Assembly: GCA_018402385.1 (NCBI GenBank)
Contig: JAGYJA010000002.1
Span: 281,001-345,000 of the forward strand
DNA length: 64,000 nt
Source of the DNA: Flavobacteriaceae bacterium
GTDB taxonomy: Bacteria; Bacteroidota; Bacteroidia; Flavobacteriales; Flavobacteriaceae
Direction: 5' to 3'
Shown here: positions 43,185 through 52,748 of the stretch, in pieces
How positions within the stretch are numbered: the stretch's first letter is position 1
Layout of the letters: every line of letters starts with the position of its first letter
Translations under genes and position numbers: made by a program
Notes under the pieces: generated by a model
Seen by the model: only the letters and a program-made list of their open reading frames with translations
The model's database searches: none
Told to the model about the DNA's origin: nothing

Positions 43185-44051
43185 ATGAGCCAAAAAATAA
43201 AAATTATTGAATGCCCACGGGATGCCATGCAAGGCATCAAAGACTTTATTCCCACAGAAAAAAAAGTACAGTACATTCAGTCGTTATTGCGTTGTGGCTT
43301 TGATACCATTGATTTTGGCAGTTTTGTTTCGCCGCGGGCGATACCACAAATGGTCGATACCGCTGAGGTACTATCAAAACTGGACCTTTCTAAAACTGAA
43401 AGCAAACTCCTCGCTATTGTCGCCAATCTGCGTGGTGCTGAAGAGGCCGTAAAACACTCTGAAATTAAATACCTGGGCTATCCATTCTCCATTTCTGAAA
43501 ATTTTCAAATGCGTAATACCCATAAAACCATAGCCGAGTCAATGGTCATCCTTCAGGAAATCCTTGACCTGGCGCATCAAAACAACAAAGAAGTGGTTGC
43601 TTATTTGTCAATGGGATTTGGAAATCCTTATGGTGACCCGTGGGATGTGGACATCGTGGGGGAGTGGACTCAAAAACTGGCAGCCATGGGAGTGACCATA
43701 CTTTCCCTATCAGATACCGTAGGGACTTCAACCCCTAAGGTGATTACCTATTTGTTTGAAAACCTGATTCCCAAATTTCCTCAAATTGAATTTGGTGCAC
43801 ACCTGCATACCACACCCACCAGTTGGCATGAGAAAGTGGACGCGGCATACAAATCCGGGTGCCATCGGTTTGACGGTGCTATTCAGGGTTTTGGTGGTTG
43901 CCCAATGGCGAAAGACGAACTTACAGGCAATATGCCCACAGAAAAGTTATTGTCTTATTTTACTGCAGCGAAAGCCGATACCAATGTTTCCTGGATGCCC
44001 TTTGAAAGCGCTCATAATGAGGCTACTAAAATATTTACCAAATACCATTAA
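43185..44051 (+). CDS. hydroxymethylglutaryl-CoA lyase
   Basis: 288 residues, TIM-barrel HMGL family. Start IIECPRDAMQGIKDFIPTEKKVQY (P-R-D with the metal Asp; the usual G-L-Q reads A-M-Q), then FGSFVSPRAIPQMVDT, HLHTTPTSWHEKV and GGCPMAKDELTGNMPTEKL with the catalytic Cys. It cleaves HMG-CoA to acetoacetate and acetyl-CoA in leucine breakdown. Related lyases are possible given the changed first motif, but the Cys loop is conserved. Confidence 0.9.
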   Translation: MSQKIKIIECPRDAMQGIKDFIPTEKKVQYIQSLLRCGFDTIDFGSFVSPRAIPQMVDTAEVLSKLDLSKTESKLLAIVANLRGAEEAVKHSEIKYLGYPFSISENFQMRNTHKTIAESMVILQEILDLAHQNNKEVVAYLSMGFGNPYGDPWDVDIVGEWTQKLAAMGVTILSLSDTVGTSTPKVITYLFENLIPKFPQIEFGAHLHTTPTSWHEKVDAAYKSGCHRFDGAIQGFGGCPMAKDELTGNMPTEKLLSYFTAAKADTNVSWMPFESAHNEATKIFTKYH

Positions 44052-44053
44052 AA

Positions 44054-45586
44054 ATGAGAAAATCACTTCTGTTTGCCATGCTCTTTCTATTAATACTTGC
44101 GGGATGTAAGTCTGTTAAAACAATTGAAAAGAAAGGTGATGACGGTATTATTACTTTTAAATTCATTCAGTTGAATGATGTGTATGAGATTGCACCACTT
44201 AGCGGTGGTCTTTATGGCGGCATGGCGCGAGTAGCCCATATTTCAGATTCCATAAAAAAAGTAGAACCCAATAGCTTTATGGTTATGGCAGGTGATTTTT
44301 TGAGTCCGTCTTTGCTGGGTACAATGCGTCATGAAGGTACCCGAATTATGGGAAAACAAATGATAGAAGTGATGAATGCGATGCAATTTGATCTGGTTAC
44401 AGTTGGAAATCATGAATTTGACCTTAAAGAAGATGAGTTTCAAAAACGATTGAATGAATCCAATTTTCAATGGATTGCAACCAATTCCAAGCAAGTCACT
44501 GCGAACGGGGAAGCTCCTTTTTCGATTGATCGAAATGGTCACAAACAACCCATTCAAGAAACATATCGATTACTCATTTCAGATGCTGATGGTACTGAAA
44601 TTATTTTAGGGTTTTTTGGAGTGACTTTGGATTCAAATCCGCAGCCTTATGTGGCTTATGAAAACTATCTTGAAGCTGTTGAAAGAGTATATCCTGAATT
44701 GAAATCCTCTTCAGATATACTCATAGGATTGACACACCTTAGCCTTTCGCAAGATAAAAAATTAGCAGAGACCCTACCCGGAATTTCACTATTAATGGGA
44801 GGTCATGAACATCACAGTATGTTACATGATGCCGGAAATGCCAAAATAGCTAAAGCTGATGCCAATGCTAAAACTATTTATGTTCATACCCTTACTTATA
44901 ATAAAAACCAAAACCGTTTGGTGATTGACTCCCAATTAATTCCCATTGATGAAAAGGTGCCTTCACAACCTATGGTTCAGGAAATTGTAGAGGACTGGAA
45001 TCAAATTTTGGAAACTGAAATTAAGAAAGTGGTTGATAACCCCTATGGGCAAATCTATTTTGCAAATGTACCTTTGGATGGTACAGATAGTGCCAGTCGG
45101 GGAATTCAAACCAATCTTGGAGGCTTTATTGCTGAAGCGATGGCCGCTTCATTAAATTATGATGTTGACGGAGCGCTTGTGAATGGCGGCTCCATAAGAA
45201 TTGATGATATGCTTGAAAATGAAATAACACCGGTAGATATTTTTAGAGTATTACCATTTGGCGATGGGGTTTTAAAAGTAGATATCAAGGGGAGTTTATT
45301 AACTGAAGTGCTTAATTATGGAAAAAAAGCCCGAGGAACAGGAGCATATTTACAGCGATATAACTTTTCACAAAATGAAAAAGGGGAGTGGCTTCTCGCC
45401 GAAAATCAAATTGACCCCAATAAGACATATTCAATCGCTTTTAGTGATTACCTATTGAAAGGTTTTGACATCCCCTTTCTTACTCCTGAAAATGAAGGAG
45501 TTTTAAATGTCTATACCCCTTCAGAAAATGAAACTGCATATGATATAAGAAAAGTGGTGATTGAATTTATGAAGCAGTTGAAATAG
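44054..45586 (+). CDS. 5'-nucleotidase/metallophosphatase lipoprotein
   Basis: 510 residues with a lipoprotein signal (MRKSLLFAMLFLLILAGC). Metallophosphatase motifs: QLNDVYEI (D-x-H replaced by N-D-V), AGDFLSPS, VGNHEFD, LTHLSLSQD and GGHEHH. The C-terminal substrate domain shows LVNGGSIRIDD and VLPFGDGVL. Predicted periplasmic or surface hydrolase of nucleotides. It begins 2 bp after the HMG-CoA lyase stop. Confidence 0.88.
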   Translation: MRKSLLFAMLFLLILAGCKSVKTIEKKGDDGIITFKFIQLNDVYEIAPLSGGLYGGMARVAHISDSIKKVEPNSFMVMAGDFLSPSLLGTMRHEGTRIMGKQMIEVMNAMQFDLVTVGNHEFDLKEDEFQKRLNESNFQWIATNSKQVTANGEAPFSIDRNGHKQPIQETYRLLISDADGTEIILGFFGVTLDSNPQPYVAYENYLEAVERVYPELKSSSDILIGLTHLSLSQDKKLAETLPGISLLMGGHEHHSMLHDAGNAKIAKADANAKTIYVHTLTYNKNQNRLVIDSQLIPIDEKVPSQPMVQEIVEDWNQILETEIKKVVDNPYGQIYFANVPLDGTDSASRGIQTNLGGFIAEAMAASLNYDVDGALVNGGSIRIDDMLENEITPVDIFRVLPFGDGVLKVDIKGSLLTEVLNYGKKARGTGAYLQRYNFSQNEKGEWLLAENQIDPNKTYSIAFSDYLLKGFDIPFLTPENEGVLNVYTPSENETAYDIRKVVIEFMKQLK

Positions 45587-45628
45587 TAATTCTAGCAGTT
45601 TGTAAAATGTGTAAAGATAGAATCTAAT

Positions 45629-45967
45629 TTACAACAAATCCATAATCCGTTCAGGAGGGCGGCCTATTACAGCTTTATCTCCAGAAATGACGATGGGGCG
45701 TTCAATGAGTTTGGGATAAGCGACCATTGCTTTGATGATTTCGTCGTCAGACAATTCAAATCCTTTGAAGTTTTCTTTCCAATCTGCCTCACCTTTTCTT
45801 ACCAGTTCAATGGGTGTCAACCCCAATTTTAAAATAATCAACTTCAGCTCTTTTTCTGAAGGCGGGTTTTCAAGGTATAAAACCACTTCAAAATCCTCTT
45901 TGGAATCCTCTAATATCTGTAAGCCTTCACGTGACTTTCTACAGCGCGGGTTATGAAATATTTTCAT
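45629..45967 (-). CDS. ArsC/Spx-family thioredoxin-fold protein (arsenate reductase-like)
   Basis: 112 residues. MKIFHNPRCRKSREGLQIL carries the nucleophilic Cys of the arsenate-reductase (glutaredoxin type) family, and IERPIVISGDKAVIGRPPERIMDLL the conserved R-P-I...GRPPE region. Likely arsenate reductase or a Spx-like redox protein. No ars transporter is nearby. Confidence 0.88.
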   Translation of the reverse strand: MKIFHNPRCRKSREGLQILEDSKEDFEVVLYLENPPSEKELKLIILKLGLTPIELVRKGEADWKENFKGFELSDDEIIKAMVAYPKLIERPIVISGDKAVIGRPPERIMDLL

Positions 45968-46055
45968 TGTTTGTATTTTTAATTGTTATCAATTAGTTAT
46001 CAGGATTTAGCATTTTATACTTTGACTTCTAACTTTTAACTTCGTATTTCAAACT

Positions 46056-47163
46056 TTAAAATCCCTCTTCCTCTTCTTTTTGTCCCATCATCATCAAATA
46101 AGCCTTCAAAAAGCTACTGATATCACCGTTTAAGATGGCATCTGTGTTGCCGCTTTCGTGCCCTGACCGAACATCTTTTACAAGTTTGTAGGGGTGAAGT
46201 ACGTAATTGCGTATTTGTGAACCCCATTCTATTTTCATCTTGGCAGCTTCAATATCTTCCCGTTGTGCGAGTTGTTTTTGCAACTCGATTTCATACAACT
46301 GTGATTTAAGCATTTGCATCGCGCGGTCCCTATTGTCGTGCTGTGATCGGGTTTCAGAACAGCTTATTTGTATGCCAGAGGGTTTATGAGTCAGCTGAAC
46401 TTTGGTTTCTACTTTGTTTACGTTTTGTCCGCCGGCGCCGCTGGAACGGGCTGTAATGATTTCAATATCTGCCGGATTAATCTCGATTTCGATGGTGTCA
46501 TCAACTAATGGATACACATACACCGAAGCAAACGAGGTATGTCTCTTTGCATTACTATCAAAAGGGGAAATGCGCACCAGGCGATGCACGCCGTTTTCGC
46601 CTTTAAGCCAGCCAAAAGCAAAATCACCTTCAATCTCCAGTGTGACTGTTTTTATTCCTGCGACATCTCCTTCCTGATAGTTAAGTTCTTTGACTTTGAA
46701 ACTATTCTTTTCAGCCCACATCATATACATACGCATCAGCATAGCGGCCCAGTCACAACTTTCGGTACCTCCGGCCCCGGCAGTGATTTGAAGGACAGCA
46801 CTCAGGGAGTCGCCTTCTTCAGAAAGCATATTCCTAAATTCCAGGTCTTCAATGGACTCCAGAGCACGGTCATAAGCTTTTTGGGCTTCGACTTCTGTGG
46901 CTTCATTTTCTTTGAAAAACTCATAGAGAACAGCGGCTTCTTCAGCGAGAGTTGCAGCTTTGGTATAGTCTGAAACCCATTTCTTCTTAACTCGCAATAC
47001 CTTCATAAAAGCTTCGGCTTCACGTGCATTGTTCCAGAAGTTGGGGTCAAAAGTTTTCTCTTCTTCGTTGGTAATTTCTATTTGCTTGGCATCTATGTCA
47101 AAGATATCTCCTCAACGCGCTTATGCGTTTTTGGAGCTCTTTGATTTGTTCCATCTGAACCAT
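46056..47163 (-). CDS. prfB: peptide chain release factor 2, expressed by programmed +1 frameshift
   Basis: A short first frame starts at ATG 47163 ([21 protein letters not shown], 21 codons) and meets TGA at 47100-47098. Translation resumes in +1 frame at GAC (47099) and continues 347 codons to 46056, total 368 residues, the normal RF2 length. The slip site is the classical AGG-AGA-TAT-CTT-TGA-C. The body has the S-P-F stop-recognition tripeptide (VRISPFDSN) and the GGQ motif ([15 protein letters not shown]). RF2 reads UGA and UAA, so low RF2 raises its own production. This is regulation, not a broken gene. Confidence 0.96.
47097..47112 (-). promoter_or_regulatory. prfB programmed frameshift site
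   Basis: Minus-strand AGGAGATATCTTTGAC: internal SD-like AGGAG, CTT slippery codon, UGA stop and C. Identical in layout to the E. coli signal. Confidence 0.93.
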
Positions 47164-47263
47164 AATCAATAATTTTTAACAAAAATAGATTTTTTAACAG
47201 GGCTGATGCAAGGATTTTCTTTTATTTTTTAAGATGTACGATAAAAGGTATAGGAGGCCACGA

Positions 47264-47284
47264 ACCTGCCTGCGGTAGGCAGGT
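47264..47284. repeat. GC-rich dispersed palindrome, copy 2
   Basis: ACCTGCCT (47264-47271) and AGGCAGGT (47277-47284) form an 8-bp stem with loop GCGGT. Similar to copy 1 at 5037-5060. It separates GCCACGAA from TGCAC, which are contiguous in the neighbouring 22-nt repeats. Confidence 0.7.
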
Positions 47285-47378
47285 GCACGAATAATTTATG
47301 GCATCATAAAAGCAAAAGACAGGTCATCACTGCCCAATGGCAGTCCTTCAGCAGTAATATTTACGAATACACTACTAT

Positions 47379-47400
47379 ATACATTTGTGCATCCGTGACA
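47379..47400. repeat. 22-nt dispersed repeat, copy A
   Basis: Contains CATTTGTGCATCCGTGACA; aligned with copy B (47475-47496) it differs at three positions. Confidence 0.7.
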
Positions 47401-47474
47401 AACCAGAAGTTTTGTTGAAAAAATCTATAGATTAATCACCTAAATAGATATTCTATTTCAGAAACCCTCTATTA

Positions 47475-47496
47475 ATACATTAGTGCATTCGTGGCA
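47475..47496. repeat. 22-nt dispersed repeat, copy B
   Basis: Contains CATTAGTGCATTCGTGGCA, a type of intergenic word I recall as common in flavobacterial genomes. 96 bp from copy A. Confidence 0.7.
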
Positions 47497-47538
47497 TTTT
47501 TCAGGACAATATTGTAATTTTATACAAAATTTGAATGT

Positions 47539-48558
47539 ATGCATATTGATTTACGCAGTGACACCGTCACCAAACCCACTCTGGGAATGCTGGAGGCCAT
47601 TATGAACGCCCAAGTGGGTGACGATGTTTATAAAGAGGACCCCACAGTAAATGCTCTTGAAGAACGGCTTGCAGCTATGTTTGGTAAAGAATCGGCCTTG
47701 TTTTTTCCTTCGGGGAGTATGGCCAATCAAGCGGCTATTAAGTTACATACCCAACCTGGTGACCAACTCATTTGTGATAAATGGGCTCATGTTTATAACT
47801 ATGAAGGTGGTGGAGTTTCCTTTAACAGTGGGGTTTCTTGTAAATTGATAGATGGTACACGAGGTATGATTACTGCGCAGCAAGTAGAAGAAAATATCAA
47901 TCCGCCGGACTTTTACCATAGTCCCTTGACCACACTGGTTTGTTTAGAAAATACCACCAATAAAGGTGGCGGTGCCTGTTATGACTTTGAAAAAATTAAA
48001 GAAATTAAGTCGGTATGTGACAAACACAATCTCGGTTTACACCTGGATGGCGCCCGTTTATTCAATGCGCTTATCGCGAAAGGGGAAACTGCAAAACAGT
48101 ATGGCGACGTGTTTGATACTATTTCGATTTGTTTGTCCAAAGGGCTGGGAACACCACTCGGTTCTGTCCTGATTGGTGATGCCGCCATTATGGAAAATGC
48201 AATGCGCGTTAGAAAAGTACTGGGAGGCGGTATGCGACAAATAGGTTTTATGGCTGCTGCGGGACTCTATGCGCTTGACCAACACATCGACCGGCTTGCA
48301 GAAGACCACCGACGTGCCAAAGAGTTAGGCGATGTTCTTAAACAACAATCGTATATTAAAGAAGTAGAACTTGTGGAAACAAATATTGTGATTTTCTACT
48401 TAACACCCGACAGAAATGAAAACCAATTTCTGGATTCTCTTGGGTCCAAAGGTGTTCGTATAAGTGCAATGGGACAAGGAAAATTGCGCATTGTGACTCA
48501 TTTAGATTATACAGAAGCCATGCATCAGAAGTTTATCAAAATACTCAATCAATTATAA
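47539..48558 (+). CDS. ltaE: low-specificity L-threonine aldolase (GntG/LtaE family)
   Basis: 339 residues, fold type I PLP enzyme. Start [19 protein letters not shown], then [28 protein letters not shown] and the PLP Lys in [13 protein letters not shown]. It cleaves threonine or allo-threonine to glycine and acetaldehyde. It stands alone, with a possible -7 (TAATTTTA) at the hairpin upstream. Confidence 0.92.
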   Translation: MHIDLRSDTVTKPTLGMLEAIMNAQVGDDVYKEDPTVNALEERLAAMFGKESALFFPSGSMANQAAIKLHTQPGDQLICDKWAHVYNYEGGGVSFNSGVSCKLIDGTRGMITAQQVEENINPPDFYHSPLTTLVCLENTTNKGGGACYDFEKIKEIKSVCDKHNLGLHLDGARLFNALIAKGETAKQYGDVFDTISICLSKGLGTPLGSVLIGDAAIMENAMRVRKVLGGGMRQIGFMAAAGLYALDQHIDRLAEDHRRAKELGDVLKQQSYIKEVELVETNIVIFYLTPDRNENQFLDSLGSKGVRISAMGQGKLRIVTHLDYTEAMHQKFIKILNQL

Positions 48559-48619
48559 ATCAAATAATTATTCATAACTTTATTGCAAAACTAACAATTC
48601 AACACAAAATTCCTTTCAT

Positions 48620-50464
48620 ATGAAAAAACAAGCGATCCTGTTTACTTTACCATTGGTTTTTGTTTCATTACTTTTTGTTAGCTGCAAAACTTCAAACGAA
48701 GAAAATGAAGAAAATCTTGACCAAACAAAAGAATTAAATGCCTGGTTTGATACCAAGTATGAAGAAAGACTTCAAAAAAGCCCACTTCAACTCACTATGT
48801 TGGGAAGAAAAGATTTATATGATCAATTGGATGATATGAGCCTCAACGCAGAGGAAGAACAATATGAATGGTATGAGGCATCTGTCAGAGAGCTTGAAAA
48901 AACTTTTGATTATGAGTTTTTAAGCCCCGAGGATAAAATTTCTTATGACCTTTGGATGTATGAATTTAATCAAATGAAAGAAGGGTTGGAATTTAGAAAC
49001 ATGGATTATGTTTTTCATCAAATGATGGGTATGCACACGCAGTTTCCAAGTTTTATGATTAATTTTCATAAAGTAGATAGTATTTCTGATATGAATGCTT
49101 ATATATCAAGAATAAGAGCTTCCAAAAGTACTATTGATCAGTTACTGGAACGTGCCACCCTTCAAGCAGAAAAAGGTATCATTCCGCCAAAATTTACTTT
49201 TGAGAGAGTTCTTATGCAATGCAAAGAGCTCTTAAACGGAAAGCCATTTACTGAAGCTGAAAACGACGCAGCGCTATGGTCTGATATGATTATGAAGATT
49301 GATGGACTACTTAAAAATGGAGACATCGATGAAACGGAAGCTGAAAACTTGAAATTAAATACAGAAAAGGCGCTAACTGAATATTTTAAACCAGCATATG
49401 AATCCATTATTAGTTGGCTTGAAAAAGAAATGCCCAATGCTGAGGAAGCTCCCACAGGAGTGAGCAGACATCCCAATGGAGAGGCTTATTATAATTTTCG
49501 TTTAAAAACTTCAACTACAACAAATCTCACTGCAGATGAAGTTCATAAAATTGGATTGGATGAGGTTGCTCGCATACAGGAAGAAATGCTGGCCATCAAA
49601 AACAAGGTGGGCTTTGAAGGCAGCTTACAGGAGTTTTTTGAATTTGTTAATACCGACGAACAATTTTTCTTTCCAAATACAGATGATGGCAGACAAGGTT
49701 ATCTCGATGAGTCAAAAAAGTACCTTGACGAACTCACAAAAAAGTTACCTGACTATTTTGGAATACTACCCAAAGCAGATTTAATAGTAAAAAGAGTAGA
49801 GTCCTTCAGAGAACAAGACGGAGCGCCCCAACACTATTTCCCCGGAACACCAGATGGTTCCAGATCAGGAATTTATTATGCCCATTTATCTGATATGAAA
49901 GCCATGCCCAAAACCACTATGGAAGGGGTGGCCTATCACGAAGGAAATCCCGGTCACCACATGCAAATATCCATAGCGCAAGAGTTGGAATCTGTTCCTG
50001 AATTTAGGAAACAAGGGGGTTATACATCTTATGTTGAGGGCTGGGCGTTGTATTCAGAATTACTGGCTAAAGAAATGGGCGGGTACGAAAATCCTTATTA
50101 TGATTTTGGTCGTTTAGTGAATGAAATATGGAGAGCGATTCGTCTTGTTGTAGATACCGGGTTGCATTCAAAAGGCTGGACGGAAGCTGATGCTATTGCT
50201 TATTTTTCAGAAAACTCTTCTATAGCCCCAGGTGCCATTAAAGCAGAGGTACAACGTTATATGGTAATGCCTGGACAAGCCACAGCTTATAAAATTGGGA
50301 TGATAAAAATTCAGGAATTACGTCAAAAAGCAGAAACCGAATTGGGTACCGATTTTGATATCAAAGGTTTTCACGATACAGTTTTAGGAGGTGGGGCAAT
50401 GCCACTTGAAATATTGGAAAGAAGAGTAAATCAATGGATTGAGTCACAAAAGAGTAAGAGTTAG
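48620..50464 (+). CDS. DUF885-family lipoprotein (putative metallopeptidase)
   Basis: 614 residues with lipoprotein signal (lipobox L-F-V-S-C). The DUF885 core has AYHEGNPGHHMQISIAQE (HExxxGHH-like metal motif) and GWALYSELLAKEMG with the downstream Glu. These proteins are predicted zinc peptidases anchored in the outer membrane or periplasm. No relationship to the neighbouring aldolase is evident. Confidence 0.9.
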   Translation: MKKQAILFTLPLVFVSLLFVSCKTSNEENEENLDQTKELNAWFDTKYEERLQKSPLQLTMLGRKDLYDQLDDMSLNAEEEQYEWYEASVRELEKTFDYEFLSPEDKISYDLWMYEFNQMKEGLEFRNMDYVFHQMMGMHTQFPSFMINFHKVDSISDMNAYISRIRASKSTIDQLLERATLQAEKGIIPPKFTFERVLMQCKELLNGKPFTEAENDAALWSDMIMKIDGLLKNGDIDETEAENLKLNTEKALTEYFKPAYESIISWLEKEMPNAEEAPTGVSRHPNGEAYYNFRLKTSTTTNLTADEVHKIGLDEVARIQEEMLAIKNKVGFEGSLQEFFEFVNTDEQFFFPNTDDGRQGYLDESKKYLDELTKKLPDYFGILPKADLIVKRVESFREQDGAPQHYFPGTPDGSRSGIYYAHLSDMKAMPKTTMEGVAYHEGNPGHHMQISIAQELESVPEFRKQGGYTSYVEGWALYSELLAKEMGGYENPYYDFGRLVNEIWRAIRLVVDTGLHSKGWTEADAIAYFSENSSIAPGAIKAEVQRYMVMPGQATAYKIGMIKIQELRQKAETELGTDFDIKGFHDTVLGGGAMPLEILERRVNQWIESQKSKS

Positions 50465-50481
50465 CATTTGAAATAAGCTTT

Positions 50482-50916
50482 TTACTCTGCCAGTTGTTTA
50501 AGTAACTGCAAAGCCTTAGGAATGGTTGAATTCATATAATCAAGGTGGATGGAATCGGTATCAATCAGAATAGTAAGAGTTGTTCCCGATTTCGTTTTTA
50601 GTAACGAATAGCTTTCTTTGAATCCTGTCCAGTTTTGATTTGAGGCAAAGGGTATTTCTTTAAAAGATGCGATGGCACTTACATATTCAAAAACAACTAA
50701 ATTGGGTTGATTCAATGCTGCTATTTTGCAGTGAACTCCTTCTCCTTCGGGAGTAAGAAAATGTATTTTTGAATCCTTTTCAAAACTATCAGCTTTGTAA
50801 TGACTTCCTTCGCCAAAAGGGCTAATCCAGCTTTTATAATTTTCGGGTTCCCATAGAAAAAACCATACTTTTTGAGGTGAAGCTTTGATGTCAATTATAA
50901 ATTTAAGTGTTTTCAT
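50482..50916 (-). CDS. SRPBCC/START-fold protein (AHSA1-like)
   Basis: About 144 residues from ATG 50916 (MKTLKFIIDIKASPQKVWFFLW). The longer frame from 50952 would overlap the upstream gene by 26 bp, so the later start is preferred. 'SPQKVWFFLWEPENYKSWISPFGEGSHY' is the usual SRPBCC N-terminal pattern; ligand unknown. Confidence 0.82.
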   Translation of the reverse strand: MKTLKFIIDIKASPQKVWFFLWEPENYKSWISPFGEGSHYKADSFEKDSKIHFLTPEGEGVHCKIAALNQPNLVVFEYVSAIASFKEIPFASNQNWTGFKESYSLLKTKSGTTLTILIDTDSIHLDYMNSTIPKALQLLKQLAE

Positions 50917-50926
50917 AAGAGGGATT

Positions 50927-51349
50927 CTATTGTCTTTGATGAGTGGTTTCAAGATAAGTGATCGTTTGTTTCATTACTTTAACGAGTGTCTCTTCATCAA
51001 TATCCTCCAGCTTTTTAATATAAATACAAGCTTTGCCCATCGTATATTTTCCTAAATGGTCGAGCAAGTGTTTGTGTTCGTCCAGGCCGGTAAATGCATA
51101 TAGTGATATGGCAGCTTTACGGGGTGAAAAACCAATAAGTGGAGCATCTCCCTCATGTCCACTGTTGTATTTGTAATGGTAACTACCAAACCCCACTATT
51201 GAAGACCCAAACATATAAGGTTCCTCGCCGGAGATTTCTTTCATTATTTGAACTAGCTTAAAAGAGTCCTTACGTTTTTGCTCATTTTCAACCCCGTTGA
51301 TAAAGTCTTTGACACTAGCTTTGGTGGGTTTTGTTTTAATATTAGCCAT
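50927..51349 (-). CDS. DUF1801 domain protein
   Basis: 140 residues. SVKDFINGVENEQKRKDSFKLVQIM with EEPYMFGSSIVGFGSYHY and GKACIYIKKLEDID fits DUF1801 (YdhG-like). No enzymatic function known. Confidence 0.85.
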   Translation of the reverse strand: MANIKTKPTKASVKDFINGVENEQKRKDSFKLVQIMKEISGEEPYMFGSSIVGFGSYHYKYNSGHEGDAPLIGFSPRKAAISLYAFTGLDEHKHLLDHLGKYTMGKACIYIKKLEDIDEETLVKVMKQTITYLETTHQRQ

Positions 51350-51362
51350 AATTGATATTTAT

Positions 51363-51779
51363 TTATCCATTTGATTTTAAGGCGAATCGGCCTGCAAGCC
51401 AAGCCATAGGGATGTATGCCAGCACTAAATCTGTTATATTAAACCAAAGAGGCGCCGGAATCATAACCACAGCACCAATTCCACCAAGAAGAAATACACA
51501 GCCAATGGCCATGGCAAATTTCATTTTATGAGTGGCTGCGATGCGTGCAGCAAGATAAGCTCCAAAGAAAGTGCCCAGTGCATGCGCCAGAAAAGGCATC
51601 AAATAATGTTTGGGTTCAAACAGGTGTATTCCTTCTTTGAGACCTTCTGCGGTTGTCGTGTCCACTCCTTCGGGTGGAGCAATAAGTAAACCGCTGTAAT
51701 TGATAATAAGCATATTGACCGTTCCGCCGATAATAATGCCTAAAATCACCGCAAGGATATTTTTTAGAATTAGATTCAT
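51363..51779 (-). CDS. small polytopic membrane protein, unknown
   Basis: 138 residues with about four helices (ILAVILGIIIGGTVNMLII; LMPFLAHALGTFFGAYLAAR; FAMAIGCVFLLGGIGAVVMI; ITDLVLAYIPMAWLAGRFAL). The glycine-rich helices resemble small channel-like membrane proteins of Bacteroidota; no characterised function. Confidence 0.8.
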   Translation of the reverse strand: MNLILKNILAVILGIIIGGTVNMLIINYSGLLIAPPEGVDTTTAEGLKEGIHLFEPKHYLMPFLAHALGTFFGAYLAARIAATHKMKFAMAIGCVFLLGGIGAVVMIPAPLWFNITDLVLAYIPMAWLAGRFALKSNG

Positions 51780-51836
51780 AGATTGAATTTTTTGGTTAGA
51801 TTGTTATAAAATTACAATTTTCATATAATACCTAAA

Positions 51837-52289
51837 TCAAATGAGCTCTTTTTTAAAGCAACGACTGCTTAAAACTTCTTCATATTGGCCATACCTGGGA
51901 ATGGGTGTATAGCCATTTTTTTGATAGAGCGCAATGGCTTCTGGGTACTTAATTCCAGTCTCAAGAACTGTGGTTGTGTAATTTAGTTCTTGTGCCCAAT
52001 TTTCAAGTTCGATAAGGACTTTTGTGGCAATTCCTTCGCCTCTGTATTTCGGCGATACAAACATACGTTTTACTTCTGCTGTTTGGTCGTCAAAATGCTT
52101 GAAAGCACCACAACCCACTGCATCCTGATTTTTGTAGGCTATCACCACATGATTTATCGTATCAATTTTGTTGTATTGAGCATGGAAGAGATGTTCATCG
52201 CCATCCCTTATTTTAATATCACTGTCAAGTAATTTTACCAAAGTGATAAAGGCGCTGTTTGCTGAGGTGGTTCTTTTGATAGTAAACAT
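51837..52289 (-). CDS. GNAT family N-acetyltransferase
   Basis: 150 residues. Acetyl-CoA motif A KRMFVSPKYRGEGIATKVLIELE (R/Q-x-x-G-x-G/A) followed by LNYTTTVLETG and AIALYQKNGY. Substrate unknown. Confidence 0.92.
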   Translation of the reverse strand: MFTIKRTTSANSAFITLVKLLDSDIKIRDGDEHLFHAQYNKIDTINHVVIAYKNQDAVGCGAFKHFDDQTAEVKRMFVSPKYRGEGIATKVLIELENWAQELNYTTTVLETGIKYPEAIALYQKNGYTPIPRYGQYEEVLSSRCFKKELI

Positions 52290-52292
52290 TAT

Positions 52293-52637
52293 TTATGGGG
52301 TATTTAAAAGCCTGTAAAAAAGAATCAATACGGCAATAATAACGATAGTGGTATAGATTGGCTTATTGTATTTTGCCAACCAGTTAGGTAAAAAAATATC
52401 AAAGTTCTCCTTTTTTGAATCTGAATATTCTCTTGCTATCAGTGTTATTGGACAAACAGCTTTAAATATTAGTAAAATAAAACCTTCAAGGATAATAAGG
52501 CCTAAACAAATCCAAACCCATTCATCAATTTTATTAATGATGACTGCATAAAGCAAATAAAAAATAACAATATTGAAAAATACCCAGATAAGGGTATGCA
52601 AAACTTTAATTAGTGAAAGTTTTAAAGAATTTTCCAT
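52293..52637 (-). CDS. small membrane protein (DUF2784-like)
   Basis: 114 residues with three helices (TLIWVFFNIVIFYLLYAVII; WVWICLGLIILEGFILLIF; IYTTIVIIAVLILFYRLL) and a central CPITLIAREYSD motif that resembles DUF2784. 3 bp downstream of the start of the GNAT gene's transcript neighbour, so co-transcribed with it. Function unknown. Confidence 0.72.
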   Translation of the reverse strand: MENSLKLSLIKVLHTLIWVFFNIVIFYLLYAVIINKIDEWVWICLGLIILEGFILLIFKAVCPITLIAREYSDSKKENFDIFLPNWLAKYNKPIYTTIVIIAVLILFYRLLNTP

Positions 52638-52748
52638 TTGACTGACACATAATCTTAAGATAAATTTTTAAAAATTGATGTAACTAGAATTTTCTGTTCA
52701 CTATATACAAAAATAGCAACTTTTATTTAATGAATTGAAATTCGAGTA

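Larger units (their letters stand above)
47164..47538. repeat. repeat-rich intergenic region prfB / threonine aldolase
   Basis: 375 bp without an ORF. It contains two direct copies of a 22-nt repeat (47379-47400 and 47475-47496, 19 of 22 identical), an inverted third copy split by a GC-rich palindrome (47257-47295), and a TTGTA/TACAA hairpin near 47512-47528 just upstream of the aldolase. Confidence 0.7.

Noticed and set aside
46056..47163. prfB as a frameshifted pseudogene
   Set aside because: The interruption is the known RF2 programmed +1 site (CTT-TGA-C with upstream AGGAG).
50451..50488. Inverted repeat AGAGTAA/TTACTCT as terminator between DUF885 and SRPBCC genes
   Set aside because: 7-bp stem with a 24-nt loop, no T-run; too weak to call.
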